From positions 1-64,000 of the forward strand of contig NZ_JAUQTB010000010.1 of the NCBI RefSeq assembly GCF_030580655.1: a DNA stretch of 64,000 nucleotides. The letters run 5' to 3'. The position numbers and the translations under genes are program-made. This document shows positions 25,698 through 35,045 of the stretch, piece after piece (the stretch's first letter is position 1; each line of letters begins with the position of its first letter). Source of the stretch: Paenibacillus lacisoli. Lineage in GTDB: Bacteria; Bacillota; Bacilli; Paenibacillales; Paenibacillaceae. The notes beneath the pieces are model-generated. The model was given only the letters and a program-made list of their open reading frames with translations, was not told the origin of the DNA and ran no database searches.

Positions 25698-26036
25698 CTA
25701 TTGGGAATTCTCCTGGGGGGCAAAGAACTTGGCAATCCCCGTCATATCGAACAGTTTTTGAATATGCGTCGGAACGTCCTGCACGATAAAGCGGGATTCC
25801 ATCCCGTGTCGAGCTTTCAGAATAGACAATAGGATCCCAATTCCCGTACTATCGATATACTTGAGATCTTTCATGTTGATAACAAGATCTTGCTCGGAAT
25901 TCCCCACCAGCGGTTCCATAACAAGACGAAAATCAGGAGCGACCGACAAATCCAGCTCTCCGCTTAAGAAAACAGTGGTAGCGCCATCCTGCGCCTGTGT
26001 TGTAGCGTTGAACTTATCATTTTTATTTGTATTCAT
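25698..26036 (-). CDS. rsbV: anti-anti-sigma factor RsbV
   Basis: About 112 residues, a STAS-domain protein. The phosphorylation site is S63 in the conserved YIDSTGIGILL motif. Unphosphorylated RsbV sequesters RsbW and frees SigB; dephosphorylation is expected from the PP2C protein encoded at 32.6-33.8 kb. I prefer the ATG at 26036 because the AGGAG site gives nine bases of spacing; an ATG at 26042 is only three bases from it. First gene of rsbV-rsbW-sigB. Confidence 0.92.
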   Translation of the reverse strand: MNTNKNDKFNATTQAQDGATTVFLSGELDLSVAPDFRLVMEPLVGNSEQDLVINMKDLKYIDSTGIGILLSILKARHGMESRFIVQDVPTHIQKLFDMTGIAKFFAPQENSQ

Positions 26037-26072
26037 AGACATTCTCTCCTGAACAATAGTTTCCTTACCTAA

Positions 26073-26098
26073 TAACCCGTTTCAGGGCACTCTGAAAC
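26073..26098 (-). promoter_or_regulatory. probable sigma-B promoter of rsbV-rsbW-sigB
   Basis: On the minus strand GTTTCA (26093-26098) and GGGTTA (26073-26078) are 14 bases apart, close to the Bacillus sigma-B consensus GTTTAA-N12-15-GGGTAT. The same pattern precedes two stress genes nearby. GTTTCAG and CTGAAAC within this site also form a seven-base inverted repeat. Confidence 0.65.
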
Positions 26099-26160
26099 AA
26101 GATTCTATTAAACTAAGGTTGGTAATGTTTGTTATAGTAATATATTGTGGTTCACTACAT

Positions 26161-26222
26161 CGGGATCAATTCCCGCAGAAGCAGCCTGCAGACGAACAAA
26201 ATCTTCTCGTTCTACAGGCTGC
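26161..26222. repeat. tandem hairpins between the hybrid kinase gene and rsbV
   Basis: Two inverted repeats lie 24 bases beyond the kinase stop: a long imperfect stem with GCAGCCTG/CAGGCTGC ends (26181-26222) and a short CGGGA/TCCCG stem (26161-26175). No T run follows, so they could attenuate, process or stabilise read-through RNA from the kinase genes into rsbV. Confidence 0.5.
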
Positions 26223-26246
26223 CAAGGAGCTGTGGTTATTATACCC

Positions 26247-27929
26247 TCAGGCATGATTCATCTGATTTCGGTCCGGTCCGTAAAGTTCCCCATTCTCAGC
26301 ATGACGCTGTATCACCTGCTTCACATTGCCGATCTTGACGGGCTTGCTAATATAATCGTTCATCCCTGCATCCTGACACCGGGCCTGTATTCCCTCCATC
26401 ACGTTCGCTGTCATGGCAATAATTACAGGCTGCTTGCCGGTTTCTTCAGCATGCTGGCGTATCAGCCGCGTACACTCCAGACCGTCCATGACAGGCATCT
26501 GCAGATCCATGAAGATATAGTCATAGTTCTTGCGTTCCAGTACCAGGTTTAGAGCCTGGCGGCCATCGGCGGCAAAATCCGCTGTAAACCCCAGTTTGTT
26601 AACCATGCTGACCATCAGCTTCTGATTAATAGGATGATCGTCAACGACCAGCACATTCGGAACCTGCTCAGGCAGCCGCTGCTCGATTTGAACAGGGCTC
26701 CATTCCTCTGCACCTGTAATCAGCAAGTCTTCCTCTGCTTGCTGGGCAAAAGACACGGTAAACGTAAAACTCGCGCCTTCATTCTCCACCGAGTTTACAC
26801 CGATATCGCCGCCCATCATCTGAACAAGCGTCTTGCAGATGGCAAGACCAAGACCGGTCCCTCCATATTTACGCGTCATGGATGAATCCAGCTGTGAGAA
26901 CGGCTGGAACAGCTTGTCCTTCTTCTCCGCTGATATTCCGATTCCTGTATCCTTTACAGTAAACTCCAGCAGGATGCGTCCGCTGCCGTGATTCTTCAAG
27001 CCTACGTGCAGCAGCACCTGCCCCTGGTCCGTAAATTTGACTGCATTGGAGATCAGGTTGATCAAAACCTGCCGAAGGCGGGCCATATCCCCATACAGCA
27101 GACTAGGCACCTGAGGTTCCACCGTATAATTCAGCTCCAGATTTTTTCGGGTCACCTCCACCGTGAAGATGCTGAACACCTCCCTGATGCAATCAATCAG
27201 GTCAAACGGATGTTCTTCCAGCTCCATTTTGCCGGATTCCATCTTGGTGAAGTCGAGAATGTCATTAATGACCGCCACCAACGCATCTGCACTGCGGCGG
27301 ATGATATCTGCATAATCCCGCTGCTCCCCTTGCAGATCTGTTTCCATCAGCAGGTCCGTCATACCAATGACCCCATTCATCGGTGTACGAATCTCATGAC
27401 TCATCATAGCCAGGAACTCAGTCTTCGCATTCGCAGCAATTTCTGCCGCCTCCTTTGCCATCATGAGCTCCTGATTCATTTTCTCCAGCTCCTGGGTCTT
27501 GTGATGCAGCAGTATGGACTGGGTTTTCAAGCGCTTGTTGGTCAGGTACATATTCACAAAACCTTCGATTTTGGATTTCAAAATCTGGGGAATGAACGGT
27601 TTGACCATGTAATCAATGCCGCCGGCCGAATAACCTGCAAAAAGATGTTCCGCCTCCTTGCTGTTAGCGGAAATAAAGATAATGGGAATATCTTTGGTTT
27701 TATCTCTGGCTTTAATCAGCTTGGCGGTCTCAATTCCGTCCATTCCCGGCATTTGTACATCCAATACAATCACGGCAAACTCGTCTTTTAATAAGCATCT
27801 CAATGCTTCTTCGCCCGAGGTTGCTTTGACAAGATTATATTGTTCGCTCTCCAAGACTGCTTCCAGTGCCAGCAGATTCTCGGGGCGGTCATCTACCAAA
27901 AGTATATGAATCGGTTCATGAAACCCCAT
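26247..27929 (-). CDS. soluble hybrid histidine kinase (REC-HisKA-HATPase-REC)
   Basis: A 560-residue cytoplasmic hybrid kinase with no membrane segment. Residues 1-125 are a receiver (acceptor D57 in VIVLDVQMP, lysine in MVKPF), 135-165 a coiled coil, then HisKA with H178 ([13 protein letters not shown]). An HATPase domain with DTGIGI and [11 protein letters not shown] follows (about 280-400), and a second receiver sits at about 425-545 ([28 protein letters not shown]). Its N-terminal receiver suggests it takes a phosphoryl or protein-interaction signal from another component of this block. It lies 17 bases after the CheR-type gene and upstream of rsbV. Partner and target are inferred; the PP2C protein and the large kinase are the obvious candidates. 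Confidence 0.9.
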   Translation of the reverse strand: MGFHEPIHILLVDDRPENLLALEAVLESEQYNLVKATSGEEALRCLLKDEFAVIVLDVQMPGMDGIETAKLIKARDKTKDIPIIFISANSKEAEHLFAGYSAGGIDYMVKPFIPQILKSKIEGFVNMYLTNKRLKTQSILLHHKTQELEKMNQELMMAKEAAEIAANAKTEFLAMMSHEIRTPMNGVIGMTDLLMETDLQGEQRDYADIIRRSADALVAVINDILDFTKMESGKMELEEHPFDLIDCIREVFSIFTVEVTRKNLELNYTVEPQVPSLLYGDMARLRQVLINLISNAVKFTDQGQVLLHVGLKNHGSGRILLEFTVKDTGIGISAEKKDKLFQPFSQLDSSMTRKYGGTGLGLAICKTLVQMMGGDIGVNSVENEGASFTFTVSFAQQAEEDLLITGAEEWSPVQIEQRLPEQVPNVLVVDDHPINQKLMVSMVNKLGFTADFAADGRQALNLVLERKNYDYIFMDLQMPVMDGLECTRLIRQHAEETGKQPVIIAMTANVMEGIQARCQDAGMNDYISKPVKIGNVKQVIQRHAENGELYGPDRNQMNHA

Positions 27930-27946
27930 GGAGTCCTCCTATATTG

Positions 27947-28819
27947 CTATTTAATCTTCCTGTATACTTTTTCATTTCGATCAAGCGGTTCATAACAGTG
28001 ACTGTAATCGGTAAACTGAATCGATTCCTTGGAGCCCAGCACCAGAACACCAAAATGGCTCAGACTCTCATGGAACAGGCCATGCACATGATTTCTAAGT
28101 TCATCGTTGAAATAAATCATAACATTCCGGCAAAAGATCACATTAAATTCATTAAAAGAACGGTCTGTAGCCAGATTGTGTTCGGCGAAGATTATATTTT
28201 TGCGCAGGAACGGATGGAACATGACCGAGTTATACCTGGCTGTATAATACTCCGAAAAGGATTGGGTTCCCCCTGCCTCCAAATAGTTCTTCGTGTACAG
28301 CTGCATTCGTTCGATGCCGTATACACCTTCCTTGGCCTGCTGCAGGGAACGATCATTCATATCCGTCGCATAAATCCGCGCCTTATCATATAATCCCTCT
28401 TCGTGCAGCATAATCGCCATGGAATAAACTTCTTCACCCGTAGAGCATCCTGCATGCCAGATGCGTATATAAGGGTATGTCCGGAGAATGGGAATTACCT
28501 TTTCCCGAAACATTTTGAACAAGCTTGGATCGCGAAACATTTCAGTCACGGGAATGGAGAGATTAAGGACCAGTCTGTCAAAGCAGGCCCGATCATGCAG
28601 CACTTTCTCCTGCAGGCCGGAGATTGTTTGCAAATTTTCAGCATGAATGTGGTGAAAAATGCGCCGTTTCAGGGAAGGAAGGGCATAATTTCTGAAATCA
28701 TATCCGTATAGCCGGTGGATCCCTTCCAGTAACAGCTCAATCTCAATGGTTTCCCGCTCGTCATCATTAGCAGCAGGGACGATGCTGCCATCGCCCTCCA
28801 CCCAGTCTTTCGGTGTCAT
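27947..28819 (-). CDS. CheR-type methyltransferase (RsbM-like)
   Basis: A 290-residue CheR-family protein glutamate methyltransferase. The SAM-binding motif IRIWHAGCSTGEEVYSMAI is present, with the N-terminal helical domain (YGYDFRNYALPSLKRRI) and the NVIFCRNVMIYF segment near the C-terminus. No CheB-type methylesterase or chemotaxis gene is nearby. In Bacillus cereus the CheR-like RsbM methylates the hybrid kinase RsbK and limits sigma-B activation; by position and family this protein is a likely counterpart acting on the large kinase encoded upstream. GGAGAG lies before the ATG. Confidence 0.88.
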   Translation of the reverse strand: MTPKDWVEGDGSIVPAANDDERETIEIELLLEGIHRLYGYDFRNYALPSLKRRIFHHIHAENLQTISGLQEKVLHDRACFDRLVLNLSIPVTEMFRDPSLFKMFREKVIPILRTYPYIRIWHAGCSTGEEVYSMAIMLHEEGLYDKARIYATDMNDRSLQQAKEGVYGIERMQLYTKNYLEAGGTQSFSEYYTARYNSVMFHPFLRKNIIFAEHNLATDRSFNEFNVIFCRNVMIYFNDELRNHVHGLFHESLSHFGVLVLGSKESIQFTDYSHCYEPLDRNEKVYRKIK

Positions 28820-28922
28820 AGTTACTCTCCAATTCCATAATTAAATTCTGTCAAAATATCTGAAAATACTGGTATACATTAGTAAAATCCTTTATTGAAT
28901 ATTCATTACCCCTATTAGCGGC

Positions 28923-31900
28923 CTACGAATACAACCAGACTCTCATTAACGATAAAAGTTGATCCGTTTGAATCGGCTTCTTCACATAATCCGAAGCTCC
29001 CGCCTCGATGCACTTCGAGCGGTCATCCTTCATGGCTTTGGCTGTAAGTGCAATAATCGGCAGCTTCTCGAACTGCGACATCTGGCGGATTCGGGTCATA
29101 GCCTCATAACCATCCATCTCCGGCATCATCATATCCATGAGAACAAGGTCGAAATCACCATGCTTCTCCAGCAGTTCGATGGCCTCTCTGCCATTCTCGG
29201 CAAAGGTAACATCCATCCGGTAGCCTTCTAGTACACTGGAAAGAGCGAATACATTGCGGATATCATCATCGACCAGCAATATTTTCTTCCCTTCAAACAG
29301 CATTTCTTTATTATACAGATTCTGCAGGATCCGCCGCTTATCCTCCGGCAGATTCGCCTCTACCCTGTGCAGGAACAGCGTAGTTTCATCCAGAAGCCGT
29401 TCCGGTGAGCGCACATCCTTAATGATGATGGATTCCGCATACTTGCGCAGCTCCATCTCTTCCTTACTGTCCAGTTCTTTACCTGTATAGATAATGATCG
29501 GAAGATCGTTCAGATTCTCGTCATCCCGAATCGTATCCAGCAGTTCGAATCCGGTCATATCCGTCAGCATCAGATCAAGGACCATGCAGTCATAACGCTG
29601 CTGCCTCAGCTCTTCCAGAGCCTCCCGCCCTGTAGGAACCGCTGTAATTGCAACATCATCATGATCAATCAGCTCAATAATGGAGCTTCGCTGAATATCA
29701 TCATCCTCAACAATAAGCAGACGTTTAACCGTATTTTCCGTATAGGACTCGATGTGAGAGAACGCACGGTCCAGCGACTCCTTGGAGGACGGTTTCTTGA
29801 GATACGCAATGGCCCCCATCATGAGGCCCTGCTTCACATCATCGATCATGGATATGACATGCACCGGGATATGGCGGGTTGCTGAATCGCTCTTCAGTTC
29901 GCCCAGAATGGACCAGCCATCTATCACTGGCAGCTGAATATCCAGGATGATAGCATCGGGTAAATATGTTCTCGCCATCTCAAGCCCTGTATCCCCGCGC
30001 AGGGCAACCAATGTCTTAAAACCGCGGCTGCGGGACATCTCAAGCAGAATGGCTGCAAACTTGGCGTCGTCTTCGATGATCAGCAGGACTTTATCACCAG
30101 TTGCGATATTGTCTTTGTCATCCGCAATGGACTGGATATCAGGCAGTGAGGATTCCTGCTGATTTTCCTCAGTTGCCGCTTCACGTTCTTCCTTCTCCTT
30201 GACCGGCTTGCGGGCAGGCTGTTTCTCAGCTGCCGCGGCCGCTTCCACCAGCGCATCCTGCAGCTCATTCAGGCTGGATATCTGCTGGCCCTGCAAATCC
30301 TCTGAAGATTCAGCAAGCGGGAGATAAAGAGTAAAGGTGCTTCCTTTTCCCTCTTCGGATTCCAGCTCTATGCCGCCGCCAAGCAGGCGAGACAGCTCGC
30401 GGCTGATCGACAGTCCAAGACCCGTGCCTCCGTATTTACGGCTTGTGGTCCCGTCCACCTGCTGGAAAGCCTCGAAGATCAAATCTGTCTTATCTGGAGC
30501 GATCCCGATTCCGGTATCCTTAACAGAGAAGGCCACGTAGGCCTTATCTTTATCAAGATAAGAAGGTAATTTGGCCGGATCCGCCGGATCTGCCGTGAAT
30601 GAAATGGAGCCTGAATTGGTGAATTTAAAAGCGTTAGACAGCAGATTCCGTAAAATTTGCTTCACCCGGTGGGCATCGCTGATAAACATCGGCGGCAGCT
30701 TGCCATCCACCTGATTCACCAGCTTTAATCCTTTTTTGGAAGCAACGGCAGCAAAGTTCTGCTGTACAAAGCTCTTGATCTCTTTCAGATAAATCTTTTC
30801 ATGATTGATCTCCATTTTACCTGCATCTACTTTGGATAAATCAAGAATCTCATCAATCATTTTCAGCAGATCGGCACCCGACATATAGATCGTCTGGGCA
30901 TATTCCCGCTGTTTCGGCTTCAGGTTGCCTTCCTTATTCTCAGCCAGCAGCTGGGACAGGATCAGCAGACTGTTCAATGGAGTGCGCAGCTCATGCGACA
31001 TGTTGGCCAGGAATTCGGACTTGTACTTGCTGGTTACGGCAAGCTGCATGGCCTGCTGTTCCAGCTGAGCACGCGCCCGTTCGATTTCATCACTCTTCTC
31101 CTCAACCTCACGCACTTGCTCTTCGAGCGCTCTCGTTTTGGCCATCAGCTCGGTATTAAAATGCTCCAGTTCTTCCTGCTGGCGCTGCAGCAATTCTTCC
31201 GACCGTTTCAGAGCGTCCGTCTGCTCCTCCAGGTTCTCGTTGGAGCGTCTCAGCTCCTCCTGCTGGGTCTGCAGCTCTTCCGATTGGCACTGCAGCTCTT
31301 CCGTCAGCGCCTGGGATTCGCGCAGTAATTCTTCCACGCGCAGGCGGCGGTTAATATTATTAACGATGACACCCAGATTCCGGATCAGCTGTTCAAACAG
31401 CTGCTCCTGCAGATCGTTGAAGCGCTCAAAAGAGGCTACCTCAACGACACCCAAAAGCTCGTCCTCAAATACGATCGGGTATATCATAATGCTCGCAGGT
31501 TTGGCACTGCCCAGGGCGGAGCCAATGTTCAGGTAGCCGTCCGGCGACTCCGTAATCATAAGCGGTGTACGATCCAGTGCCACCTGTCCCAGAAGCCCTT
31601 CACCAACAGGGATGACCTGTTTGCGCGGAGCTGACATATCATCCATGGCATAAGAGCCTGTCAAAGTCAGCTGATCTGGCCCATGCTCTTCGTCCTGCAG
31701 GTATACCGCACCGTAATTTGCACCCAGAATGGGTGTGAATTCGCTAATAAACATCTGCGACAGCTGCCGGCGTGAATTCACACCGCGCAGCAGATCGGTA
31801 ACTCGTGCCATATTGGAATTCAGCCAGCCCTGGTCCTTCTGCGTTTGCAGGAAAGCCTGTTCGAGCTTTTGCTTCTCTTCCAGGTCCTCGGCCATGTTTT

Positions 31901-32645
31901 GGAATACCCGGGCCACTTCACCAATCTCATCCTTGGATGTAACCTTAACCCTGCGGATTGCGCCAAACCTGCTATTGCCGAAGCCATTGATCATCATGGA
32001 TACGGTATTCAGCCCGCGGGTGATGCTAGGCAGCACCCATAATATGATGCCCAATCCGAGCAGCAGACCTGCGGCCATAATGGCAACAGTGATCTGTACA
32101 GCCTGCTGGTATTCGGTATTTCCTTTCTCGATTTCAGCATCAACCTGACGATCCTGATAGACAGCCAGATCATTGATACTGGTAATGGCCCCATTCTGGG
32201 CGGAAAGCCCTGTGCTGTTACGGTATGCATTACCTTCCTCTATCCGGCCTTGCGCGAGCAGATTAATCTGACGCTGACTATAGGCCAGGAAGCTGTTCCA
32301 ATTCTCAACGACCCGGTCGGTCATCTGCATTTCAACTGCTGAATCAGCGCTTTTCTGGATCGCTTCCAAGGATTTGGCCGCCTTGGCAGCAACCTGATCA
32401 ATCTGTGCCTTTCCTTCACCAACCGACGATGTCGGGTTCAGCAGCAGGTTGGCTACGACTTTAGCAACATCGTTGACTTGACCCCGGATAGCAGTCGACT
32501 GCCTTACTTTCAAGTAACGGTCTTGATATACACTATTAAGCTGATCATTCAGATTATTCATGCGGTCATAGCTGATCATCGTCAAAACCAACAAAATCGC
32601 CATAAGCGAGCTGAATCCGATGATCAGTTTGTTTCTGATTTTCAT
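28923..32645 (-). CDS. large membrane hybrid histidine kinase with three receivers (RsbK-like)
   Basis: About 1240 residues: membrane segment 6-26, a helical extracytoplasmic sensor of CHASE3/4HB type (27-185), membrane segment 186-206, HAMP (to about 260), GAF (about 275-435), a long glutamine/glutamate-rich coiled coil (435-540), and HisKA with H551 (ANMSHELRTPLNS). HATPase follows at 655-780 (DTGIGI, GGTGLGLSISREL), then three receivers at about 853-970, 975-1085 and 1121-1240, each keeping a phosphoacceptor aspartate (LDIQLP, LDLMLT, MDMMMPEMDG). The start at 32645 overlaps the upstream PP2C gene by four bases (ATGA). The layout matches B. cereus RsbK, which activates sigma-B through RsbY, but with more receivers. 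Methylation by the adjacent CheR-type enzyme is plausible. Confidence 0.9.
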   Translation of the reverse strand: MKIRNKLIIGFSSLMAILLVLTMISYDRMNNLNDQLNSVYQDRYLKVRQSTAIRGQVNDVAKVVANLLLNPTSSVGEGKAQIDQVAAKAAKSLEAIQKSADSAVEMQMTDRVVENWNSFLAYSQRQINLLAQGRIEEGNAYRNSTGLSAQNGAITSINDLAVYQDRQVDAEIEKGNTEYQQAVQITVAIMAAGLLLGLGIILWVLPSITRGLNTVSMMINGFGNSRFGAIRRVKVTSKDEIGEVARVFQNMAEDLEEKQKLEQAFLQTQKDQGWLNSNMARVTDLLRGVNSRRQLSQMFISEFTPILGANYGAVYLQDEEHGPDQLTLTGSYAMDDMSAPRKQVIPVGEGLLGQVALDRTPLMITESPDGYLNIGSALGSAKPASIMIYPIVFEDELLGVVEVASFERFNDLQEQLFEQLIRNLGVIVNNINRRLRVEELLRESQALTEELQCQSEELQTQQEELRRSNENLEEQTDALKRSEELLQRQQEELEHFNTELMAKTRALEEQVREVEEKSDEIERARAQLEQQAMQLAVTSKYKSEFLANMSHELRTPLNSLLILSQLLAENKEGNLKPKQREYAQTIYMSGADLLKMIDEILDLSKVDAGKMEINHEKIYLKEIKSFVQQNFAAVASKKGLKLVNQVDGKLPPMFISDAHRVKQILRNLLSNAFKFTNSGSISFTADPADPAKLPSYLDKDKAYVAFSVKDTGIGIAPDKTDLIFEAFQQVDGTTSRKYGGTGLGLSISRELSRLLGGGIELESEEGKGSTFTLYLPLAESSEDLQGQQISSLNELQDALVEAAAAAEKQPARKPVKEKEEREAATEENQQESSLPDIQSIADDKDNIATGDKVLLIIEDDAKFAAILLEMSRSRGFKTLVALRGDTGLEMARTYLPDAIILDIQLPVIDGWSILGELKSDSATRHIPVHVISMIDDVKQGLMMGAIAYLKKPSSKESLDRAFSHIESYTENTVKRLLIVEDDDIQRSSIIELIDHDDVAITAVPTGREALEELRQQRYDCMVLDLMLTDMTGFELLDTIRDDENLNDLPIIIYTGKELDSKEEMELRKYAESIIIKDVRSPERLLDETTLFLHRVEANLPEDKRRILQNLYNKEMLFEGKKILLVDDDIRNVFALSSVLEGYRMDVTFAENGREAIELLEKHGDFDLVLMDMMMPEMDGYEAMTRIRQMSQFEKLPIIALTAKAMKDDRSKCIEAGASDYVKKPIQTDQLLSLMRVWLYS

Positions 32646-33814
32646 ACTCCCTGCTCCCCTTCTTTCAATGAGATCCAGACAAGACATTTGTCATCATCCC
32701 GCTCCGGATGGGGTTCCCCCGAGAAGAAGGCTTGACGCATGGCTGTTTCATCCCATTGATGGCTGCCCTGCAGAGAATCGATCAGCAAATCAAGCTGGCC
32801 GTCCTGATCTTCACTTTCAATAGCTTCCAGCAGACCGTCGGTATAAAGCGCGATATGGGCATCCCCCTCGTAATACAGTGTCTGGGGCTCTGCTTCAATT
32901 TTGTCGAACAAACCAACCGGGAAGCACACCCGGTCCAGCTTCGTGACCTGGCCGTTTCCGGTGAACACCAAGCCCGGCGGGTGGCCTGCATTCACATAAT
33001 CTATTCGCTTCAGCCGTGTGTCAATGACAAGGTAAATGGCAGTAAAATAATACTGCACGAGCTGTTTGCCCAGATCCAGCTGATTAAATCTCCGGTTCAG
33101 CTCCTGGATCACCTTCTCGGGCTCTACATAAGTGGTCACTGTGTCCTTCAGTACAGAAGCGATGAACATGCAGAATAACGAGGACGAAATACCATGCCCC
33201 ATCATGTCAAGCAGCACAACGCCGTAACGGCCATCTCCGAGCGGATACCAGGAATATAAATCTCCGGCCAACTCGAAAGATGGCTTATACAATGCATTCA
33301 CATTCAGAAGCGTATCTTCAATCGGAGGGCTAAGGACAGCCTGCTGCACCATACCTGCGAGCTTCAATTCGTCCTGAATGCGCTGATCTCTCTCTTTATG
33401 CCAGTCCTTCTCCTGCTTCAACCGCAGTGCAAGCCGGATACGGGCCATCAGCTCCACCTTGTTAATTGGTTTTGTTACATAGTCCGACGCGCCTGCATCC
33501 AGGGCTTCTGCCAATTTCTTGGAGTCACCAACCGCAGTAACCATAATAATAGGAATATCCTTCAAATGCTCATATCGCTGCACAATGCTGCACGCCTCAA
33601 TCCCGTCCATTTCAGGCATCATCATATCCAGCAGGATGAGATCAATATCCGAAGGTCTGGCGCGTAATTCAGCCATCTTGTCCCCTATGCCCAAATAATC
33701 CAGCATTTCTTTGGCAGAGCTGACCGTAATGACGTCACGGTAATCCTCTTTTTTCAGAATTTCACGAATAATAATGATGTTCGTCGGGTTGTCATCAACT
33801 ATGAGAATTCTCAT
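32642..33814 (-). CDS. response-regulator PP2C phosphatase (RsbY-like)
   Basis: About 390 residues: a receiver domain (1-125, phosphoacceptor D63 in ILLDMMMPEMDG, lysine in YVTKPI) joined by a helical linker to a SpoIIE/RsbU-type PP2C domain (about 165-388). The PP2C metal motifs are visible: ELAGDLYSW, LLDMMGHGISSSLF, YVNAGHPPGL and DGLLEA. This class dephosphorylates RsbV to release SigB. The ATG at 33814 has AAGGAG six bases upstream. It is the first gene of the block and is translationally coupled to the large hybrid kinase. Confidence 0.92.
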   Translation of the reverse strand: MRILIVDDNPTNIIIIREILKKEDYRDVITVSSAKEMLDYLGIGDKMAELRARPSDIDLILLDMMMPEMDGIEACSIVQRYEHLKDIPIIMVTAVGDSKKLAEALDAGASDYVTKPINKVELMARIRLALRLKQEKDWHKERDQRIQDELKLAGMVQQAVLSPPIEDTLLNVNALYKPSFELAGDLYSWYPLGDGRYGVVLLDMMGHGISSSLFCMFIASVLKDTVTTYVEPEKVIQELNRRFNQLDLGKQLVQYYFTAIYLVIDTRLKRIDYVNAGHPPGLVFTGNGQVTKLDRVCFPVGLFDKIEAEPQTLYYEGDAHIALYTDGLLEAIESEDQDGQLDLLIDSLQGSHQWDETAMRQAFFSGEPHPERDDDKCLVWISLKEGEQGV

Positions 33815-33839
33815 TGTTCTCTCCTTCGTGTAGGAATTT

Positions 33840-33869
33840 ATCATATAAAACAAGTAAATGTGATGTAAA
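33840..33869 (-). promoter_or_regulatory. candidate sigma-A promoter of the kinase-phosphatase block
   Basis: On the minus strand TTTACA (33864-33869) and TATGAT (33840-33845) are 18 bases apart, about 26 bases before the first start codon. No sigma-B-like motif is seen here, so the sensing genes may be expressed constitutively. Confidence 0.45.
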
Positions 33870-33966
33870 AAACAGGATCGCAGACGATTAGTTAAAAATA
33901 CGTTCTAACTTATCATATAACTTTTGCTAGAGATAAGGCTATGCTAATTCACTCCAGCCCATCCAA

Positions 33967-34018
33967 AAAACATAGATAAGGAATGGGAGCTGTTCCTCCC
34001 ATTCCTTATCTATGTTTT
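33967..34018. terminator. terminator with a 23-base perfect stem
   Basis: AAAACATAGATAAGG...GGGAG pairs without mismatch with its complement around a six-base loop, and six T residues follow on the minus strand. It terminates the YflT-type gene and insulates the sigma-B block. Confidence 0.85.
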
Positions 34019-34094
34019 GGCTGATGAAACAGCACCGGAGCACGTTTCAGCCAGCTCTCTCAAATTATATGATGTGATATATCAATAGTCCGAG

Positions 34095-34436
34095 TTAGGT
34101 CAGTTTATTGGCAATCACGAGAATTTTGCCCTGGTCCAATTCCTTCTCATAGAAATCAGCTTCCGCTTCGGTGAAGCCCATGGATTGAATCTTTGCGCGG
34201 AGCTCATCTCCCCGTGAACGGAACAGATTAGCAAGAGAATCGAACATGCCCTCTTCCTTGCGCCCAATCTCCTTGGCGTCAGCTGTTTCAGCAATTTTGT
34301 CAGTACGGTCTGTACTGTGTGCCAATACATACACATCTTCATAGCTATAGCCGGTATTACGAAGTTCCTTCACCGCCTCTACGGCTTGTACCCCGTTCTC
34401 CACTACTTTAGCATAAGCTTTTGTATTTGCCGCCAT
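34095..34436 (-). CDS. YflT-type general stress protein
   Basis: A 113-residue cytosolic protein with the YflT-type pattern VVENGVQAVEAVKELRNTGYSYEDVYVLAHSTDRTDKIAE. B. subtilis YflT and Gsp17M are general stress proteins, and a strong sigma-B-type promoter lies directly upstream here. The ATG at 34436 has AGGAGG nine bases upstream; the longer frame is not supported. Biochemical role unknown. Confidence 0.88.
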   Translation of the reverse strand: MAANTKAYAKVVENGVQAVEAVKELRNTGYSYEDVYVLAHSTDRTDKIAETADAKEIGRKEEGMFDSLANLFRSRGDELRAKIQSMGFTEAEADFYEKELDQGKILVIANKLT

Positions 34437-34505
34437 TGTGATCATCCTCCTGTTTTGTAAGTAGATACCTGATAACCAGGGGTGTTTCACACTGTCTCAG
34501 GTCTT

Positions 34506-34531
34506 TTACCCTATTCAACCGGATTTGAAAC
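34506..34531 (-). promoter_or_regulatory. sigma-B promoter of the YflT-type gene
   Basis: On the minus strand GTTTCA (34526-34531) and GGGTAA (34506-34511) are 14 bases apart, a very good match to the Firmicute sigma-B consensus and the same spacing as before rsbV. It lies between the upstream gene's stop and the start at 34436. Confidence 0.75.
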
Positions 34532-34532
34532 G

Positions 34533-35045
34533 CTATTCATCACCAAATTCCAAAAAGAAATCTGCTCCGGTAATATGGCCGCTGGCCTGGTTCTGATAAA
34601 TTTTGATCGCACGGTAGTCCCGGACATAACCGAAACCATCATCTGCTAAAAATTCCTCCTGGCCCATCATCAGCTTAATTTTCTGATCGTGAAAAGGAAT
34701 CCAAGTATCGTTAAGCTTCATGCCACCCGCTGAATCCGGGATATGGACATAATCTACGATTCCTTCAAGAAATCCGACAGTCGTATCCTTATAATGGTAT
34801 TCGGTGGTACCGAGCAGCTTGTCCTTGGTAACCGAGAGCGGCTGGCCCTTCTTCGTAATGACATCAGCCGGACGGTCATCCAGGCTGATCCCATTAACCG
34901 TTCTGAAGAATTGAGGTGATACCTGTGCTTCTTCCCGAACAGCAAGCACTGCCTGTTCCGGAGGCTGGTTCGTTGAAGCTGAAGCCGTATCATTCACCGT
35001 CAGGGGGGCAAGAATACCTGCCAGCAGTAATAGTAATTGGATCAT
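34533..35045 (-). CDS. hypothetical secreted protein
   Basis: A 170-residue protein with an N-terminal signal peptide (LLLLLAGILAPLTVNDTASAS; cleavage near residue 24). The mature part contains ISLDDRPADVITKKGQPLSVTKD, reminiscent of repeats that follow a short regulatory pattern, and ends in FFLEFGDE. No catalytic motif is evident and I do not recognise the family. AAAGGGTG precedes the ATG. It lies upstream of the YflT-type gene on the same strand, but the sigma-B promoter in the 97-base gap suggests separate expression. Confidence 0.6.
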   Translation of the reverse strand: MIQLLLLLAGILAPLTVNDTASASTNQPPEQAVLAVREEAQVSPQFFRTVNGISLDDRPADVITKKGQPLSVTKDKLLGTTEYHYKDTTVGFLEGIVDYVHIPDSAGGMKLNDTWIPFHDQKIKLMMGQEEFLADDGFGYVRDYRAIKIYQNQASGHITGADFFLEFGDE

